Shown: positions 1-8,580, numbered from the stretch's first letter. The stretch is DNA of 64,000 bases from QWPN01 sp044238145 (GCA_044238145.1 JBIIDT010000007.1:1-64000); one strand, 5' to 3'. Program-made: numbers and translations. The notes: generated by a model not told the origin, from the letters alone.

Positions 1-1
1 C

Positions 2-262
2 GTCGGGGGTGTCGTGCCCCCGCCGCTGCCGGCGGCGGCCCGCGGCGAAGCGGCGTCCGGCGAGGCGTCGTCGAGCCAGTCGGGCCCCGGCGCCGGCCTC
101 CGCGGCGAAGAGGGCTGGCCGGCGGCCAGCCCATCCGCGGTCGAAGGGTTCTCGTGGACGCCGCGGCCACCGCAGGTCCCGGGGGCGGCCGACCCCCCGC
201 GGCGGCTCGACGGCCTGCCGTGGACGCTCATCGACTGGTTCCGCGGGCGGCTCGGGCGGTGA
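2..262 (+). CDS. C-terminal part of a hypothetical protein, cut by the window edge
   Basis: The frame is open from the first bases of the window to a TGA at 260-262. The visible part is rich in Ala, Pro, Arg and Gly and ends in LPWTLIDWFRGRLGR, a hydrophobic-aromatic tail with strongly GC-biased third positions, which suggests a real coding end and not a chance frame. I do not recognise a family. The N-terminus and start lie outside the window. It is the last gene before tRNA-Phe. Confidence 0.5.
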   Translation, partial: VGGVVPPPLPAAARGEAASGEASSSQSGPGAGLRGEEGWPAASPSAVEGFSWTPRPPQVPGAADPPRRLDGLPWTLIDWFRGRLGR

Positions 263-294
263 TCCCCGCCGGCTCCGCACGCGGCGCCGGCGCG

Positions 295-323
295 TTGACA
301 CCGGCCCGGCGGCACCCTACCAA
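295..323 (+). promoter_or_regulatory. Promoter of tRNA-Phe
   Basis: A perfect -35 box TTGACA (295-300) is followed after exactly 17 bp by TACCAA (318-323), a weaker -10 box. Transcription would start near 330, about 33 nt before the tRNA. The position and spacing support a housekeeping sigma-70-type promoter; the assignment is by pattern only. Confidence 0.6.
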
Positions 324-362
324 AGACCCGTCGCGGAGGTGTCGTTTCGGCTCCGCGGCTCC

Positions 363-437
<75 letters not shown>

Positions 438-535
438 TTCCGCCGCCACGACCCGGATCTGAAGGGAACTGCGGCCTGCCGCTTCTCGTCGATCGCCATG
501 CCTTGTCGAGCGATTGCCAGCCGGCGAGCGTGCGT

Positions 536-1159
536 TCAGGCCGCCCTGCGGTTCGTCACGATGCGTTGCCAGTGTCGCGGGTCGAGCTTTATGTCCAGCC
601 ACTCCGCGAGCCTTGCGGGAACCGCTGGGTCGGTGATGTCGATGTCGAGGAAGTTCCGGCGTCCGGCAAAGTAGTCGCGAACGGAACGCGCATGGTCGTC
701 GCGCTCCCGGGTCCATGTGTCGATCGCTCTCTGTGGGTCGGAGGTGTTCAGGACGTGCATCTCCAACTCCAGGTTCGTGCAGCCGCCGTAGCGTCCGAAT
801 GTCTTCGCCGAGCGACTGCGGATCCAGTCCGCGACCGGACGGGTGTTGTAAAGGAAGAAACTACCCGGATAGTCTCGGTCGAGGATGCGAAAAAACGCAT
901 TGGCCTCGAGCCGCAGGCTCCGCGTCTGCGTGACCATGTCGGAAAAGACACGGTAGCGTTGGTCATAGCCATCGAGGATGCGGCGGTCATTCAGGCAATT
1001 CATCACCATTCGGCGGGCGAGACGACCATGATCCCAGTGGATCGACGGGAATCCGTTCCGGCAAAAAAACTCGTGCAGCGACGTCGTGCCGGTCTTGTTG
1101 AAGCCGATCACGAAGACGAAGGGCATGTGTGGCGATGGACGGCGCCTCAGGCGGAACAT
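536..1159 (-). CDS. Sulfotransferase family protein
   Basis: This 207-residue protein carries the P-loop-like 5'-phosphosulfate-binding motif GFNKTGTTSL at residues 19-28, the signature of PAPS-dependent sulfotransferases. A helix-rich remainder includes a later Arg/Ser segment (DWIRSRSAKTFGR) that may be part of the 3'-phosphate site. It should transfer sulfate from PAPS to a hydroxyl or amine, probably on a glycan or lipid given the glycosyltransferases upstream. The ATG at 1159 is chosen because GGAGG lies 4 nt upstream; the start therefore overlaps the preceding gene by 13 bp, indicating translational coupling. It is the last gene of the island operon. The acceptor is unknown. Confidence 0.8.
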   Translation of the reverse strand: MFRLRRRPSPHMPFVFVIGFNKTGTTSLHEFFCRNGFPSIHWDHGRLARRMVMNCLNDRRILDGYDQRYRVFSDMVTQTRSLRLEANAFFRILDRDYPGSFFLYNTRPVADWIRSRSAKTFGRYGGCTNLELEMHVLNTSDPQRAIDTWTRERDDHARSVRDYFAGRRNFLDIDITDPAVPARLAEWLDIKLDPRHWQRIVTNRRAA

Positions 1160-3954
1160 CGTGCCTCCAGAAAGCGAGCACGCGGCTCCAGCAATTCGCT
1201 GGCGAGAAAGCCGGCCAGTTCCCCCAGGCGATGCAACTCGTAGAGCAGGGAATGATCCGCGAATCGGGCATCGGGCCGAAGGCGGGCGGTGGGCAACAGG
1301 GCCGCAATCTGGCGGGCGCCGTCGGTGTCCCGCTCGTTACGGGCCGAGTAGGCGAGGATGACGTCGGGCCTCGAGGCTGCGGCATGCAGTTGGGCACAGT
1401 GTTCCAGCACTTCCCGGAAGCACGGATGGGAGGTGAGGCGATCGGTGCCGCACGCCAACGCCCGCTCCCAGCCGTTGAGAATCGCCGAGCACACCGCCGG
1501 AATACCCCCCGCACTCGTGCCCAGAGCAACGACCCGACCATACCCAGAGTCTTGCACATACCGCCCGAGAGCCCGCGCCACGTCCACCAGGTCGGCCCCC
1601 AGGCCCGGAATGCCGTCGTGGTAGTGGCTGCGATACGGATCGCGAAGCATGAGCAGATCGTGCCTGGCAGGCGAGAGGCTGCCGAGCACGTGATGGGTGG
1701 GCGTCATCAGCCGCATCGTCCGGCCCGTGAAGGCGACAACGAGCGTCTTCTCGGCGGGCCTACTCTCGACCGAAGCAAACAGGTCCGCATGGTCGCCGAT
1801 CGCGCGTCGCTTCCATCGAAAAGGATCCTCCGCGTTCCGAAGCACACGACGGACGTCCTTCGCAAACCGAACGCGGCGACGTCTGAGCCGGAGACTCACG
1901 AGGGGCTTGGTCAAGGCCGTGGCGACGTGAAGAACGCCACGCCGCGGCCGGTGCGCGAGAAGCGTCTGCAACTCGGCAGGGGTCGCGATCGTCTCGGCGG
2001 CATGACGCGCCGTTTCAAAGGCCAACACGGTGCAGCAGTCAGCCAGAAGGTTGTCCGACAGATGGTCGCCGTCGGCGAACACGTCGGCTGCCGCGTCGAG
2101 CAGTCGCGATCTCGTGGCTGCCCGGGAGGGCTGCGAAGATGTGAACGGCGGCTCACTCGGACAGCCGGCCTCCATGAGACGGGCCGACATGCTGCGGACG
2201 GTTCGCGATCGGGCCATGGCATGGTCACCGAGATTCACGCCGCACAGTTTCTCGGCAGCCACGGCGACGCGGACGGCCGAGAGTGAGTCGCCACCAGCGG
2301 TGGCGAAGTCGTCGTCGATGCCAATCTCCGCGACGTCGAGCTCATCGATCCAGATCCGGGCAATTGCAGCCTCGAGTCCGTTGGTGGGCTGGGCGCTGGA
2401 GGAAATCGGTTGGCGGAGACAGAGATCGGTGAGTTCCCGACGGCGAACCTTCCCCACCGGGCAGCGAGGCAGGCTGCCGAGCATGAAAATCCGGCGCGGC
2501 ACCTTGAAGGCGGCCAGTCGATCCCCCACGAACTGCTGCAATTCCGCCACCGAGGCCTGGCCGTCGCCGCGGAGCACGACGGCGGCTGCGACATCCTCGC
2601 CCAGCGTCGGGTGGGGCATGGCGAAGGAGGCCGCCTGTTCCACCGCCGGGTGCGTGAGCAGCACGTCGTCGACCTCTCGGGGCATGATCTTCTCGCCGCC
2701 CCGATTGATCAATTCCTTGACACGCCCTGCCAGAAACAGGTCGCCATCGGTATCAATGTGGCCGATGTCTCCGGTCAGGAACCAGCCGTCGCGAAAAGCG
2801 TCCGCGTTCGCCTCGGGATCGGACTCGTAGCCGGCGAAGACATTGGGCCCGCGGACCGCGACGTGCCCATCGATGCCAGCGGGCCGAGGCCGGCCGGCGT
2901 CATCCAGGATGCGGAGCTCGACGCCACACGTGGCGCCCGTCGAGCCTGGCTTCCGCATGGCCGGCGGCAGCCGCGTGGACGTGATCAGAGGCGCAGCCTC
3001 GGTCATGCCGAAGGTCTGGATGACCGGCACCCCGAACAGGGCCTCGACTTCCGCCATCAACGCGGGCGGAAGTGCGGCCGCCACCGACCGGATGAACCGC
3101 AGCGAGGAGCCCGTCGGCGTAATGCCGTGACACCGGGCGTGATGGCACAGCTCCCGGAGAGTCGTCGGCACGCCCTGAAACCATGTGGGCCGAGCGGAGC
3201 CGAGCAGTTCGAAGAAGCGGCTGGCATCGAAGCTCCCGGCGGCGATGACCGCTCCCCCGGAAAGCAGCGGCGCGAGCAGGAGGTCGACGATGCCACCGAT
3301 GTGAAACTGCTCCCACATGCAGAGAACGCGATCGGTCGGACCGAGGGCAACCGACTGCACCACGGCATCAGCGCCAGAACGCAGATTCCGGTGGGTGAGC
3401 GGCACGACCTTCGCACGGCCTGTCGAGCCGGATGTGAGCATGACGATCGCCACATCGTCGGCGGCGACGGACGGGCACGGGGCGACGATCGCAGCCGGTG
3501 CGCCGGTGACATCGTCGCCCAAACGCAGCACGCGGATGCCGAGAGCCATGGCGGCCTCGATGGAAGCCCCGCCCGCGCCTGCATCGACCACCAGAAACTC
3601 GACCCGCGCCAGGCGGAAATAGGCCTCGTACTCCTCGCGGCGGTAGGCAGGATTCAGAGGCACGGCGGTGCCGACGCTCGCCGCGGCGAGCATGACGAGC
3701 GAGAGTTCCGGGCCGTTGGGGAGGACGATCGCCACGCGACTGGCGGCCGCACCACCCCGCACCCCGCACCGCTGCAACTCGGCCGCAGCGGCCGTCACCC
3801 GCGCGATCAGGGTGGAATAACAGGTCGCCGAACCACCAGGCGGCTCGAGAGCCGCGGCGGCGGGCCGCGCCGCGGCGGCCAGGGCGAGCAGGCTGGGAAT
3901 GTCGTGGCCGTGACTGTCGCTGGCTGTGAAACGGATCGACTCCATGTTCATCAT
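1147..3954 (-). CDS. Three-domain protein: acyl-CoA synthetase-like adenylation domain, carrier domain, alpha/beta-hydrolase-like domain
   Basis: This 935-residue protein begins with an ANL-superfamily adenylating domain (about 20-510), with the P-loop LTSGSTGRAK at 173-182, GWFLTGDIG, and the C-terminal lysine region PVGKVRRREL. A phosphopantetheine carrier domain follows, with the attachment motif GGDSL (Ser557). The last 190 residues look like an alpha/beta hydrolase or thioesterase, with a nucleophile elbow GTSAGG (Ser814) and a late Asp/His pair. There is no condensation or ketosynthase domain, so it is not an ordinary NRPS or PKS module. Most likely it activates a carboxylic acid, loads it on its own carrier and releases or transfers it. 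The start overlaps the upstream stop as ATGA. The substrate is unknown. Confidence 0.85.
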   Translation of the reverse strand: MMNMESIRFTASDSHGHDIPSLLALAAAARPAAAALEPPGGSATCYSTLIARVTAAAAELQRCGVRGGAAASRVAIVLPNGPELSLVMLAAASVGTAVPLNPAYRREEYEAYFRLARVEFLVVDAGAGGASIEAAMALGIRVLRLGDDVTGAPAAIVAPCPSVAADDVAIVMLTSGSTGRAKVVPLTHRNLRSGADAVVQSVALGPTDRVLCMWEQFHIGGIVDLLLAPLLSGGAVIAAGSFDASRFFELLGSARPTWFQGVPTTLRELCHHARCHGITPTGSSLRFIRSVAAALPPALMAEVEALFGVPVIQTFGMTEAAPLITSTRLPPAMRKPGSTGATCGVELRILDDAGRPRPAGIDGHVAVRGPNVFAGYESDPEANADAFRDGWFLTGDIGHIDTDGDLFLAGRVKELINRGGEKIMPREVDDVLLTHPAVEQAASFAMPHPTLGEDVAAAVVLRGDGQASVAELQQFVGDRLAAFKVPRRIFMLGSLPRCPVGKVRRRELTDLCLRQPISSSAQPTNGLEAAIARIWIDELDVAEIGIDDDFATAGGDSLSAVRVAVAAEKLCGVNLGDHAMARSRTVRSMSARLMEAGCPSEPPFTSSQPSRAATRSRLLDAAADVFADGDHLSDNLLADCCTVLAFETARHAAETIATPAELQTLLAHRPRRGVLHVATALTKPLVSLRLRRRRVRFAKDVRRVLRNAEDPFRWKRRAIGDHADLFASVESRPAEKTLVVAFTGRTMRLMTPTHHVLGSLSPARHDLLMLRDPYRSHYHDGIPGLGADLVDVARALGRYVQDSGYGRVVALGTSAGGIPAVCSAILNGWERALACGTDRLTSHPCFREVLEHCAQLHAAASRPDVILAYSARNERDTDGARQIAALLPTARLRPDARFADHSLLYELHRLGELAGFLASELLEPRARFLEARCSA

Positions 3955-5069
3955 GCCGCCTGCGCCGTGCGGCTCTCGAGGATCGCCGCGATTTCCCGTC
4001 GGTCCTCCGCCAGATGCCGCTGCAGCCGCAGTCGATCAGCCGCGTCGAGCCGCAGGCCGGCGCTGAACTTGGCCAGAATCTCCACGTCGTAGTAGCGCAG
4101 GGCATTGCAGAGGACGTAGATCTCGTGCATCAGGTCCGGTGTGCCGGCCGGCGAGGTGATGTCGCAGATATTGTCAGAGCCCAGCCGCACATGAACCCCG
4201 GCCGCTGCCATCTCCAGCACGCGTGCGATCGAGTTTCCCGTCGGCGTGAGTACCGTCCGATACTGCCGCATACTGACCGCCGCCGACGGGCAGCAGATGA
4301 CGCCGATGTTGAGATCCACGAGGCTGCCAAGGAGCCGGTCGAACCGCCGCTCGTCGTAGGTTGACGGCGAGATCACATGAACGAGCCACACCCAAGGGGT
4401 GGCGTCGGGAGGCGAACCCAGACCGAGTTCACGGACGGTGCGAACGACCATCTCGGAGGCGGCTTCAGCTGGGTGATTCATCTGATCGGCATGGATGTGG
4501 ATGAACGTGCCACGCGCGGCGGCCAAGAGCAGACCCCGGCGGCAGCATTCGGTGAACCCGACGTGGGCGGGATAGCGACGGCTATCGTCGCGCTCGGGCA
4601 GCAGCCCCACGAAATCGGCGATCTGGGCGCCCGCTTCGAGCAGCCGCCAACGATCGGGCTCGTCGTCGCGAAACCCGAGCGGCGAATAGGCGCCGACCTC
4701 GAGATGGAGCTTCCCGCGGCACTGGTCGCGGATGGCCAGTAGCGTCTCGAGAGCGGAGAGCCCGACCCGGTCGGCGGTCGTATCGACGAGCGTGGTGGCG
4801 CGGGTCGTGCCCGACTCGATCATCCGATCCAGGAACCACTGCGCCCTCTCCTTGATCTGCGCTGGGGCGTAGCAGTCGCTCGCGTGAATGGCGGGGATGA
4901 GAGCGTGCTTGGTCGTCAGCGACAGGTGTGACTCCTGGCCTCGAGCCCGAGGTTCCAAAAGGTTCCGAGTGGCGGCGAGGGTGCCGGAGCGATCGAGGTG
5001 GAGGTGGGCATTGTGCAGGCCGCCGAGCGCGTCGATGCGATCGCCGAGCTGCGTGAAAAACGGACTCAT
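3951..5069 (-). CDS. Amidohydrolase-superfamily protein, cytosine-deaminase-like
   Basis: This 372-residue protein shows the metal-binding HxH motif NAHLHLDR near residues 20-27, a second His motif FIHIHADQ, a later His (WLVHVIS) and the terminal metal/base Asp in GSDNICD. This order fits the amidohydrolase TIM-barrel superfamily and resembles cytosine deaminase or related hydrolases. The ATG at 5069 is used because the longer open frame upstream is Arg-rich and unlike the family. It probably hydrolyses a C-N bond in a ring or amide substrate. Its place between a GT92-like enzyme and the AMP-ligase suggests a role in making or trimming the same product, but the substrate cannot be read from sequence. 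Confidence 0.75.
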   Translation of the reverse strand: MSPFFTQLGDRIDALGGLHNAHLHLDRSGTLAATRNLLEPRARGQESHLSLTTKHALIPAIHASDCYAPAQIKERAQWFLDRMIESGTTRATTLVDTTADRVGLSALETLLAIRDQCRGKLHLEVGAYSPLGFRDDEPDRWRLLEAGAQIADFVGLLPERDDSRRYPAHVGFTECCRRGLLLAAARGTFIHIHADQMNHPAEAASEMVVRTVRELGLGSPPDATPWVWLVHVISPSTYDERRFDRLLGSLVDLNIGVICCPSAAVSMRQYRTVLTPTGNSIARVLEMAAAGVHVRLGSDNICDITSPAGTPDLMHEIYVLCNALRYYDVEILAKFSAGLRLDAADRLRLQRHLAEDRREIAAILESRTAQAA

Positions 5070-5106
5070 GTGACGCACGCTGCGGTTCCTCCCATCCACG
5101 CGGTCG

Positions 5107-6054
5107 TCAGGCCGCCGACCGGGGCCCGGCCTCGGCGGTGCGGAGGATACGGTTCCAGTGCTCGAGGATGGCGTGATCCTCGGCCTGGTTGAGCATCGCC
5201 TCACGCTCCAGCCACCGATCAAGGTCGCGCGGCGGCCGACTTTTGTCGCAGACGCTGCCGCGGGCAACCTTTTCACGGAGATCTTGGATCGACTTCGACC
5301 AGTAATGATTGATCCTGAACACCTCGAAGCTGAGCACGCAGTCGGCCGCTCGCTGGAGAGGGGGACGCCGATTCTCGTCGAGAGTCTGCCCGGCCCAGAC
5401 CATCTGCGGCTTGTGGACGCCGTACCTCGCGACGAGCCGCGGATTGACGATCGACTTGCCGTCTTTCGCCCAGCCCGTCACGTACTCGGCCCTGCCGCTC
5501 TCATGGCGGTGATCGAAGTCATCCGCAGCGGCCAATGCAGGGGGCAGGCAACGGGTGAACGAATCGAGCACCGAACCTGCCGGCCGTGTCCGATGACCAG
5601 AGGAGCCGAACAGCACCCAGTAGACGAAGATCGCAGGGACGTCCGCGTAGAAGCCGAGGGCCGTGCGCAGGTCGAGATGCCGCGGCGAGAACAGAAACTC
5701 GTCGATGTCGATGAATGCCAGCCAGCGTGTCCGCGACTGCAATCGCCGCAGGCAGTGGTTGTACGCCGTGGTCTGGTTGCGGCCGGACCAGTCGGTCAGC
5801 GTGACGAGTCCCCGTCTCATCCAGGGGAGGAGAACCTCGCGAAAGCCGTCACTGCTGGCGTCATCGTAGAGGAAAAAATGCTCCACCCCGACGCCGGCGT
5901 GGAAACTCAGCCACTCGTCGAGAAAACGTGCTTCGTTCTTGAAGATCGCGCAGATCGCCAACTCATGGCGAAACGTGGTCCGTCGATTCCTGTGCAGGGC
6001 GAGACTACGGCCTACGGCACGACGAACGGTCGCGAGAAGGGAGGCCGGCTTCAT
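5107..6054 (-). CDS. Glycosyltransferase family 92-like protein
   Basis: This 315-residue protein has the layout of GT92 / DUF23-type transferases: an N-terminal ICAIFKNEARFLDEWL block (34-49), FFLYDDASSDG (60-70), and the metal- and nucleotide-sugar-binding DID motif in WLAFIDIDEF (111-120). A later INHYWSKS segment follows. Family members transfer a hexose, often galactose, using a UDP-sugar. The ATG at 6054 starts a short basic leader typical for the family; the longer frame to 6156 lacks similarity. No signal peptide or clear membrane segment is seen, so it is probably cytoplasmic or peripheral. It lies 37 bp before the amidohydrolase gene, in the same direction. Confidence 0.8.
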   Translation of the reverse strand: MKPASLLATVRRAVGRSLALHRNRRTTFRHELAICAIFKNEARFLDEWLSFHAGVGVEHFFLYDDASSDGFREVLLPWMRRGLVTLTDWSGRNQTTAYNHCLRRLQSRTRWLAFIDIDEFLFSPRHLDLRTALGFYADVPAIFVYWVLFGSSGHRTRPAGSVLDSFTRCLPPALAAADDFDHRHESGRAEYVTGWAKDGKSIVNPRLVARYGVHKPQMVWAGQTLDENRRPPLQRAADCVLSFEVFRINHYWSKSIQDLREKVARGSVCDKSRPPRDLDRWLEREAMLNQAEDHAILEHWNRILRTAEAGPRSAA

Positions 6055-6256
6055 GGCGTTGTCTATCGGCACTCTGTAGCAATTGGCTTGACGTTGCCAT
6101 CTCGGCAAACGGTGCGGTCGCCGGGAGCCGACAAGATGGGCCGACCAGGCCGACAAGAAAGGCCTGCCCGGGCTTCGCGAGGGCGGCGCCTCGCGGATGC
6201 CTCCGGGGGACGAGGGGAGGCGCCAGGAGGCGCCAGGCGGCCCGGATCGTCACACG

Positions 6257-7222
6257 TCATTCGTGAAGCGTCTGGAGAATCTCGGCGAAATCCTGGGCCA
6301 GCCGCGCGGGGGCGATGCGGCTGCGAATTGCCTCCATGGCCGCCATCCCGCGCTGCCATTCCGCGGTGCCATACGTCCGGGCAGCGTGGTCGAGCGCTTC
6401 GTGGATATCGTCCTCGTCGTCACTCGGCGCCAGGTAGGGATAGTCGGCGCCAAGGAAATGCAACGCGTCGTCCACGGTCGGCGAGACGACGACATTCGCT
6501 CCGCAGGCAGCCGCCGTAAACCCCTTGGTGAAGGGTTTCGCGGCTTCTGGCTGGTGACCACGCACGCAGTAATGCAGGTTGAAATCGACCAGGCGGCGGG
6601 CGTTTGCCTTGAACTCGGCGGCGTTTGTGGCCTGGAGCACGGTGAGCCTCCGTGCAATGTTCGGAGGAAGAAATGCGTTGTCCAACCGGCCGAAGTAGAC
6701 GGCCCGCATGCCCGGAAGGGGAGGGCGGCGACGCGGCAGGGCGTCCAGCCTCGGATCGGCGTGATGAAGCAGCAGGCACGCGGCGCCGGAGAGGCATCCC
6801 GCCCGGACCGACTCCCGAAGCCGCTCGAGCCCGGTCACGGAACAGGCCAGATGAACGTCCACCCCGGAAGTTATCCACTCGCCCCTGGAACGATCGACGT
6901 AGTCGAGACAGATGGCGTTGGCCTTGGCACGAAGCCGGAGGAGTGCATCCCGGCTCAGCGCATCGATAGCATGCTTGACGAAGATGTAGGTCGTGCCCGG
7001 GGGCTGGCGATCGACCCACCGCATCTCGGCGTTCCTGTCGCCAAATCGGGGCAGGGGGAGCACGCCGAAATCGAACCGGCCGCCCAGATGCCGGCGGACG
7101 ATGTCGTGCAGTTGGAAACAACGCATGATCGTGCTGCCGGTCCGCCGCGACGCACGCAGGTATACGAAGCGAACATGGGGCTTCCGGCGAAACAGTCGAA
7201 AAGGCAGAAAACGGGAGATCAT
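6257..7222 (-). CDS. Putative glycosyltransferase (GT-B-like C-terminal half)
   Basis: This 321-residue protein has features of GT-B-fold transferases in its second half: MRAVYFGRLDN (hinge-like strand), the segment KPFTKGFTAAACGANVVVSP, which resembles the Ser/Thr-Lys and EAxxxG-type nucleotide-sugar pocket, and a C-terminal helix-rich region. The N-terminal half is weakly conserved and begins with a basic stretch. The ATG at 7222 is chosen because the upstream extension looks non-coding. It is the first gene of the minus-strand island set, separated by about 200 bp from the GT92-like gene. The sugar and acceptor are unknown, and the assignment to a GT family is tentative. Confidence 0.65.
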   Translation of the reverse strand: MISRFLPFRLFRRKPHVRFVYLRASRRTGSTIMRCFQLHDIVRRHLGGRFDFGVLPLPRFGDRNAEMRWVDRQPPGTTYIFVKHAIDALSRDALLRLRAKANAICLDYVDRSRGEWITSGVDVHLACSVTGLERLRESVRAGCLSGAACLLLHHADPRLDALPRRRPPLPGMRAVYFGRLDNAFLPPNIARRLTVLQATNAAEFKANARRLVDFNLHYCVRGHQPEAAKPFTKGFTAAACGANVVVSPTVDDALHFLGADYPYLAPSDDEDDIHEALDHAARTYGTAEWQRGMAAMEAIRSRIAPARLAQDFAEILQTLHE

Positions 7223-7377
7223 GCTCTCGCAACGCTGCGACCGAGGAATCGTGCCTGGCTCGGACGGCGAACATCCGGCGACCGAAAGGGTGACGATATC
7301 CGCGACGTCGGGCTGCCCAAAGGCCGAATCGCGGCGAATACACCGATGAAAACGGGCGACGCCGACTTCGGCACCGC

Positions 7378-7530
7378 CCGTTCGTTTTCGACCGGATCGA
7401 CTGACGGTGTCGGATCGTTCCAGGCCCGTTGGATGTCGGGGCAGATCGTCACGGTGAGGGCGGGAATTTCTGCCATCCGTTTCGCGAGCGGCTCGAAGAT
7501 TTTGGGGCCGTCGTGCACGTAGGAGACGCG
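7378..7530 (-). pseudogene. Fragment resembling a DrmC-type phospholipase-D-like protein
   Basis: About 50 residues, including KIFEPLAKRMAEIP, ALTVTICPDIQ and RAWNDPTPSVDPVE, read like the segment of DrmC-like PLD-superfamily proteins in which a 'LAxRM ... P.L.V...LDIQR ... D.T....' pattern precedes the catalytic region. There is no plausible start, no HKD catalytic motif and no continuation in frame, so this is a remnant. DrmC is a component of DISARM defence loci in other bacteria. The match is from memory of the family pattern and is short, hence modest confidence. Confidence 0.4.
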
Positions 7531-7610
7531 GCCTGCACGGCGGCTTGTCGCTCGCAGTTGTTTGCGCTTGGCAAAACAAGCCGAAAACACTGTTGGTCGG
7601 AAGGCTCTGG

Positions 7611-7650
7611 AAATCCGTGTGTCGCCGGTTCGATTCTGGCCCCGTCCACT
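7611..7650 (+). repeat. Right attachment-site repeat (attR-like), tRNA-Phe 3' fragment
   Basis: This is a 40-bp copy of the tRNA-Phe 3' part with one change (T7637 for C424), which weakens one T-stem pair to a G-U wobble. The 5' half of the tRNA is absent, so it cannot be a functional tRNA. It ends 4 bp before the stop codon of the cytochrome-like gene on the opposite strand. Confidence 0.85.
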
Positions 7651-7654
7651 CGCC

Positions 7655-8080
7655 TCACCGGTCCTCGAGGTCGCCGCCCACCCCGCCATCGAAGTGGCAG
7701 TCGCCGCAGGACTGCCGGAGCGACGCGAAGCCGGCCTTCACGGCGGCCGCGTCGCGGTTGCGGGTGGCGGTCACCAACTCCTTGACGGCGTCGACGTAGC
7801 CGTCCGCCGAGCCGCGGACATCGGCGTCGGCCGATTCGAGCAGCGCCTGGCACATGGGCTGGAGTTCCCGCACGGCCTGCTCCACGGCGGGCCATGGTAC
7901 TGCCTCACCTTCGACGGCCCGCCGGAGGCGGCCGTACGGGGATCGGCGGCCCTCGTGGGTTCGTTCCATCAACTCGTGGACGCGATGGTCGCCATGCTCC
8001 TCGCGCCGGTCGTCTTCCGCGCCGGCGGACACCGCCAGCGCGGCCAACGCGGCCCAGATCGGCAGCCTGAATCGTCCCAT
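7655..8080 (-). CDS. Small exported c-type cytochrome-like protein
   Basis: This 141-residue protein has an N-terminal signal sequence (about 1-21, MGRFRLPIWAALAALAVSAG) and one heme-attachment motif CGDCH near the C-terminus (Cys125, Cys128, His129). The heme motif at the end of a helical domain is the arrangement of cytochrome c' / c-556-type four-helix proteins. A free sixth ligand cannot be assigned. The ATG at 8080 is preferred because it starts the signal peptide; the longer frame is Arg/Pro-rich. The protein is likely periplasmic and acts in electron transfer or ligand binding. It is divergent from the EF-hand gene and lies next to the island junction. Confidence 0.7.
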   Translation of the reverse strand: MGRFRLPIWAALAALAVSAGAEDDRREEHGDHRVHELMERTHEGRRSPYGRLRRAVEGEAVPWPAVEQAVRELQPMCQALLESADADVRGSADGYVDAVKELVTATRNRDAAAVKAGFASLRQSCGDCHFDGGVGGDLEDR

Positions 8081-8166
8081 GGTCGCGAACCTCCCGCGAA
8101 GCAGCATAGGCTCCGGCCGGGCCGGGGCGGAATCGTCCCGGGGACGGGATTGCCGCGGCGGCGGCC

Positions 8167-8487
8167 GTGGGCCTGGCATGCCTCCTGACGGCGGACGTGG
8201 CCGAGGCGCAGCGGGGTCGGCGCCGCGGGCCGAGCCCCCAGCAGGTCAAGAAAATGCAGGAGGACATGCAGTTCCAGCAGCAGGAGATGATGCGGGTGCA
8301 GAGCGAGATGGCCGCGAAGGAAAAGGAACTGCTCGCCAAGTTCGACGAGAACGGCGACGGGAAGCTGTTCGGCAAGGAGAAATCGCAGTACGACGCCCAC
8401 CTGCGGGACATCCGCTTCGGCCGGGCGCCGAACCCGTTCGCCGACATCAAGCCGGCGGGGCAGGGGCCGCGGCCGGGCAAGAAGTGA
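8167..8487 (+). CDS. Small EF-hand protein, probably exported
   Basis: This 106-residue protein contains one canonical 12-residue EF-hand loop, DENGDGKLFGKE (60-71), with acidic or amide ligands at positions 1, 3 and 5 and Glu at position 12, preceded by a Gln/Met/Glu-rich helix (about 24-58). The N-terminus is hydrophobic and then basic (AEAQRGRRRG), like a short signal peptide ending near AEA-Q. The GTG at 8167 is the only reasonable start seen; a more upstream start would give a better signal peptide but no ATG, GTG or TTG is in frame nearby. The protein probably binds calcium outside the cytoplasm. Its function is unknown. Confidence 0.6.
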   Translation: MGLACLLTADVAEAQRGRRRGPSPQQVKKMQEDMQFQQQEMMRVQSEMAAKEKELLAKFDENGDGKLFGKEKSQYDAHLRDIRFGRAPNPFADIKPAGQGPRPGKK

Positions 8488-8513
8488 CGTCCGGCGGGTC
8501 GATGCACAAAGAA

Positions 8514-8550
8514 AGCGGGCGGTGTCTCGCGACACCGCCCGCTCGATTTT
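8514..8550. terminator. Bidirectional intrinsic terminator
   Basis: A perfect 13-bp stem, AGCGGGCGGTGTC / GACACCGCCCGCT with a TCGC loop, is followed on the plus strand by CGATTTT. On the other strand it is followed by TTTCTTTG. It lies between the convergent EF-hand and HU genes and should end both transcripts. Confidence 0.85.
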
Positions 8551-8580
8551 CACGGTGAACCGTCGATCGCCGTGCGGCGA

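Larger units (their letters stand above)
7223..7654. other. Gap with no intact gene at the right end of the island
   Basis: No intact gene is visible here. The stretch holds a decayed phospholipase-D-like fragment (7378-7530, minus strand) and the 40-bp tRNA-derived repeat (7611-7650). Open frames that cross the repeat are read-through of tRNA sequence. Confidence 0.6.

Noticed and set aside
1147..3954. NRPS or PKS module
   Set aside because: There is no condensation, ketosynthase or second adenylation domain; the protein is a stand-alone ligase with carrier and hydrolase-like parts.
7585..7650. Second tRNA-Phe gene
   Set aside because: Only the 3' part from the anticodon loop onward is present; the acceptor 5' strand and D-arm are missing, so it is an attachment-site fragment.
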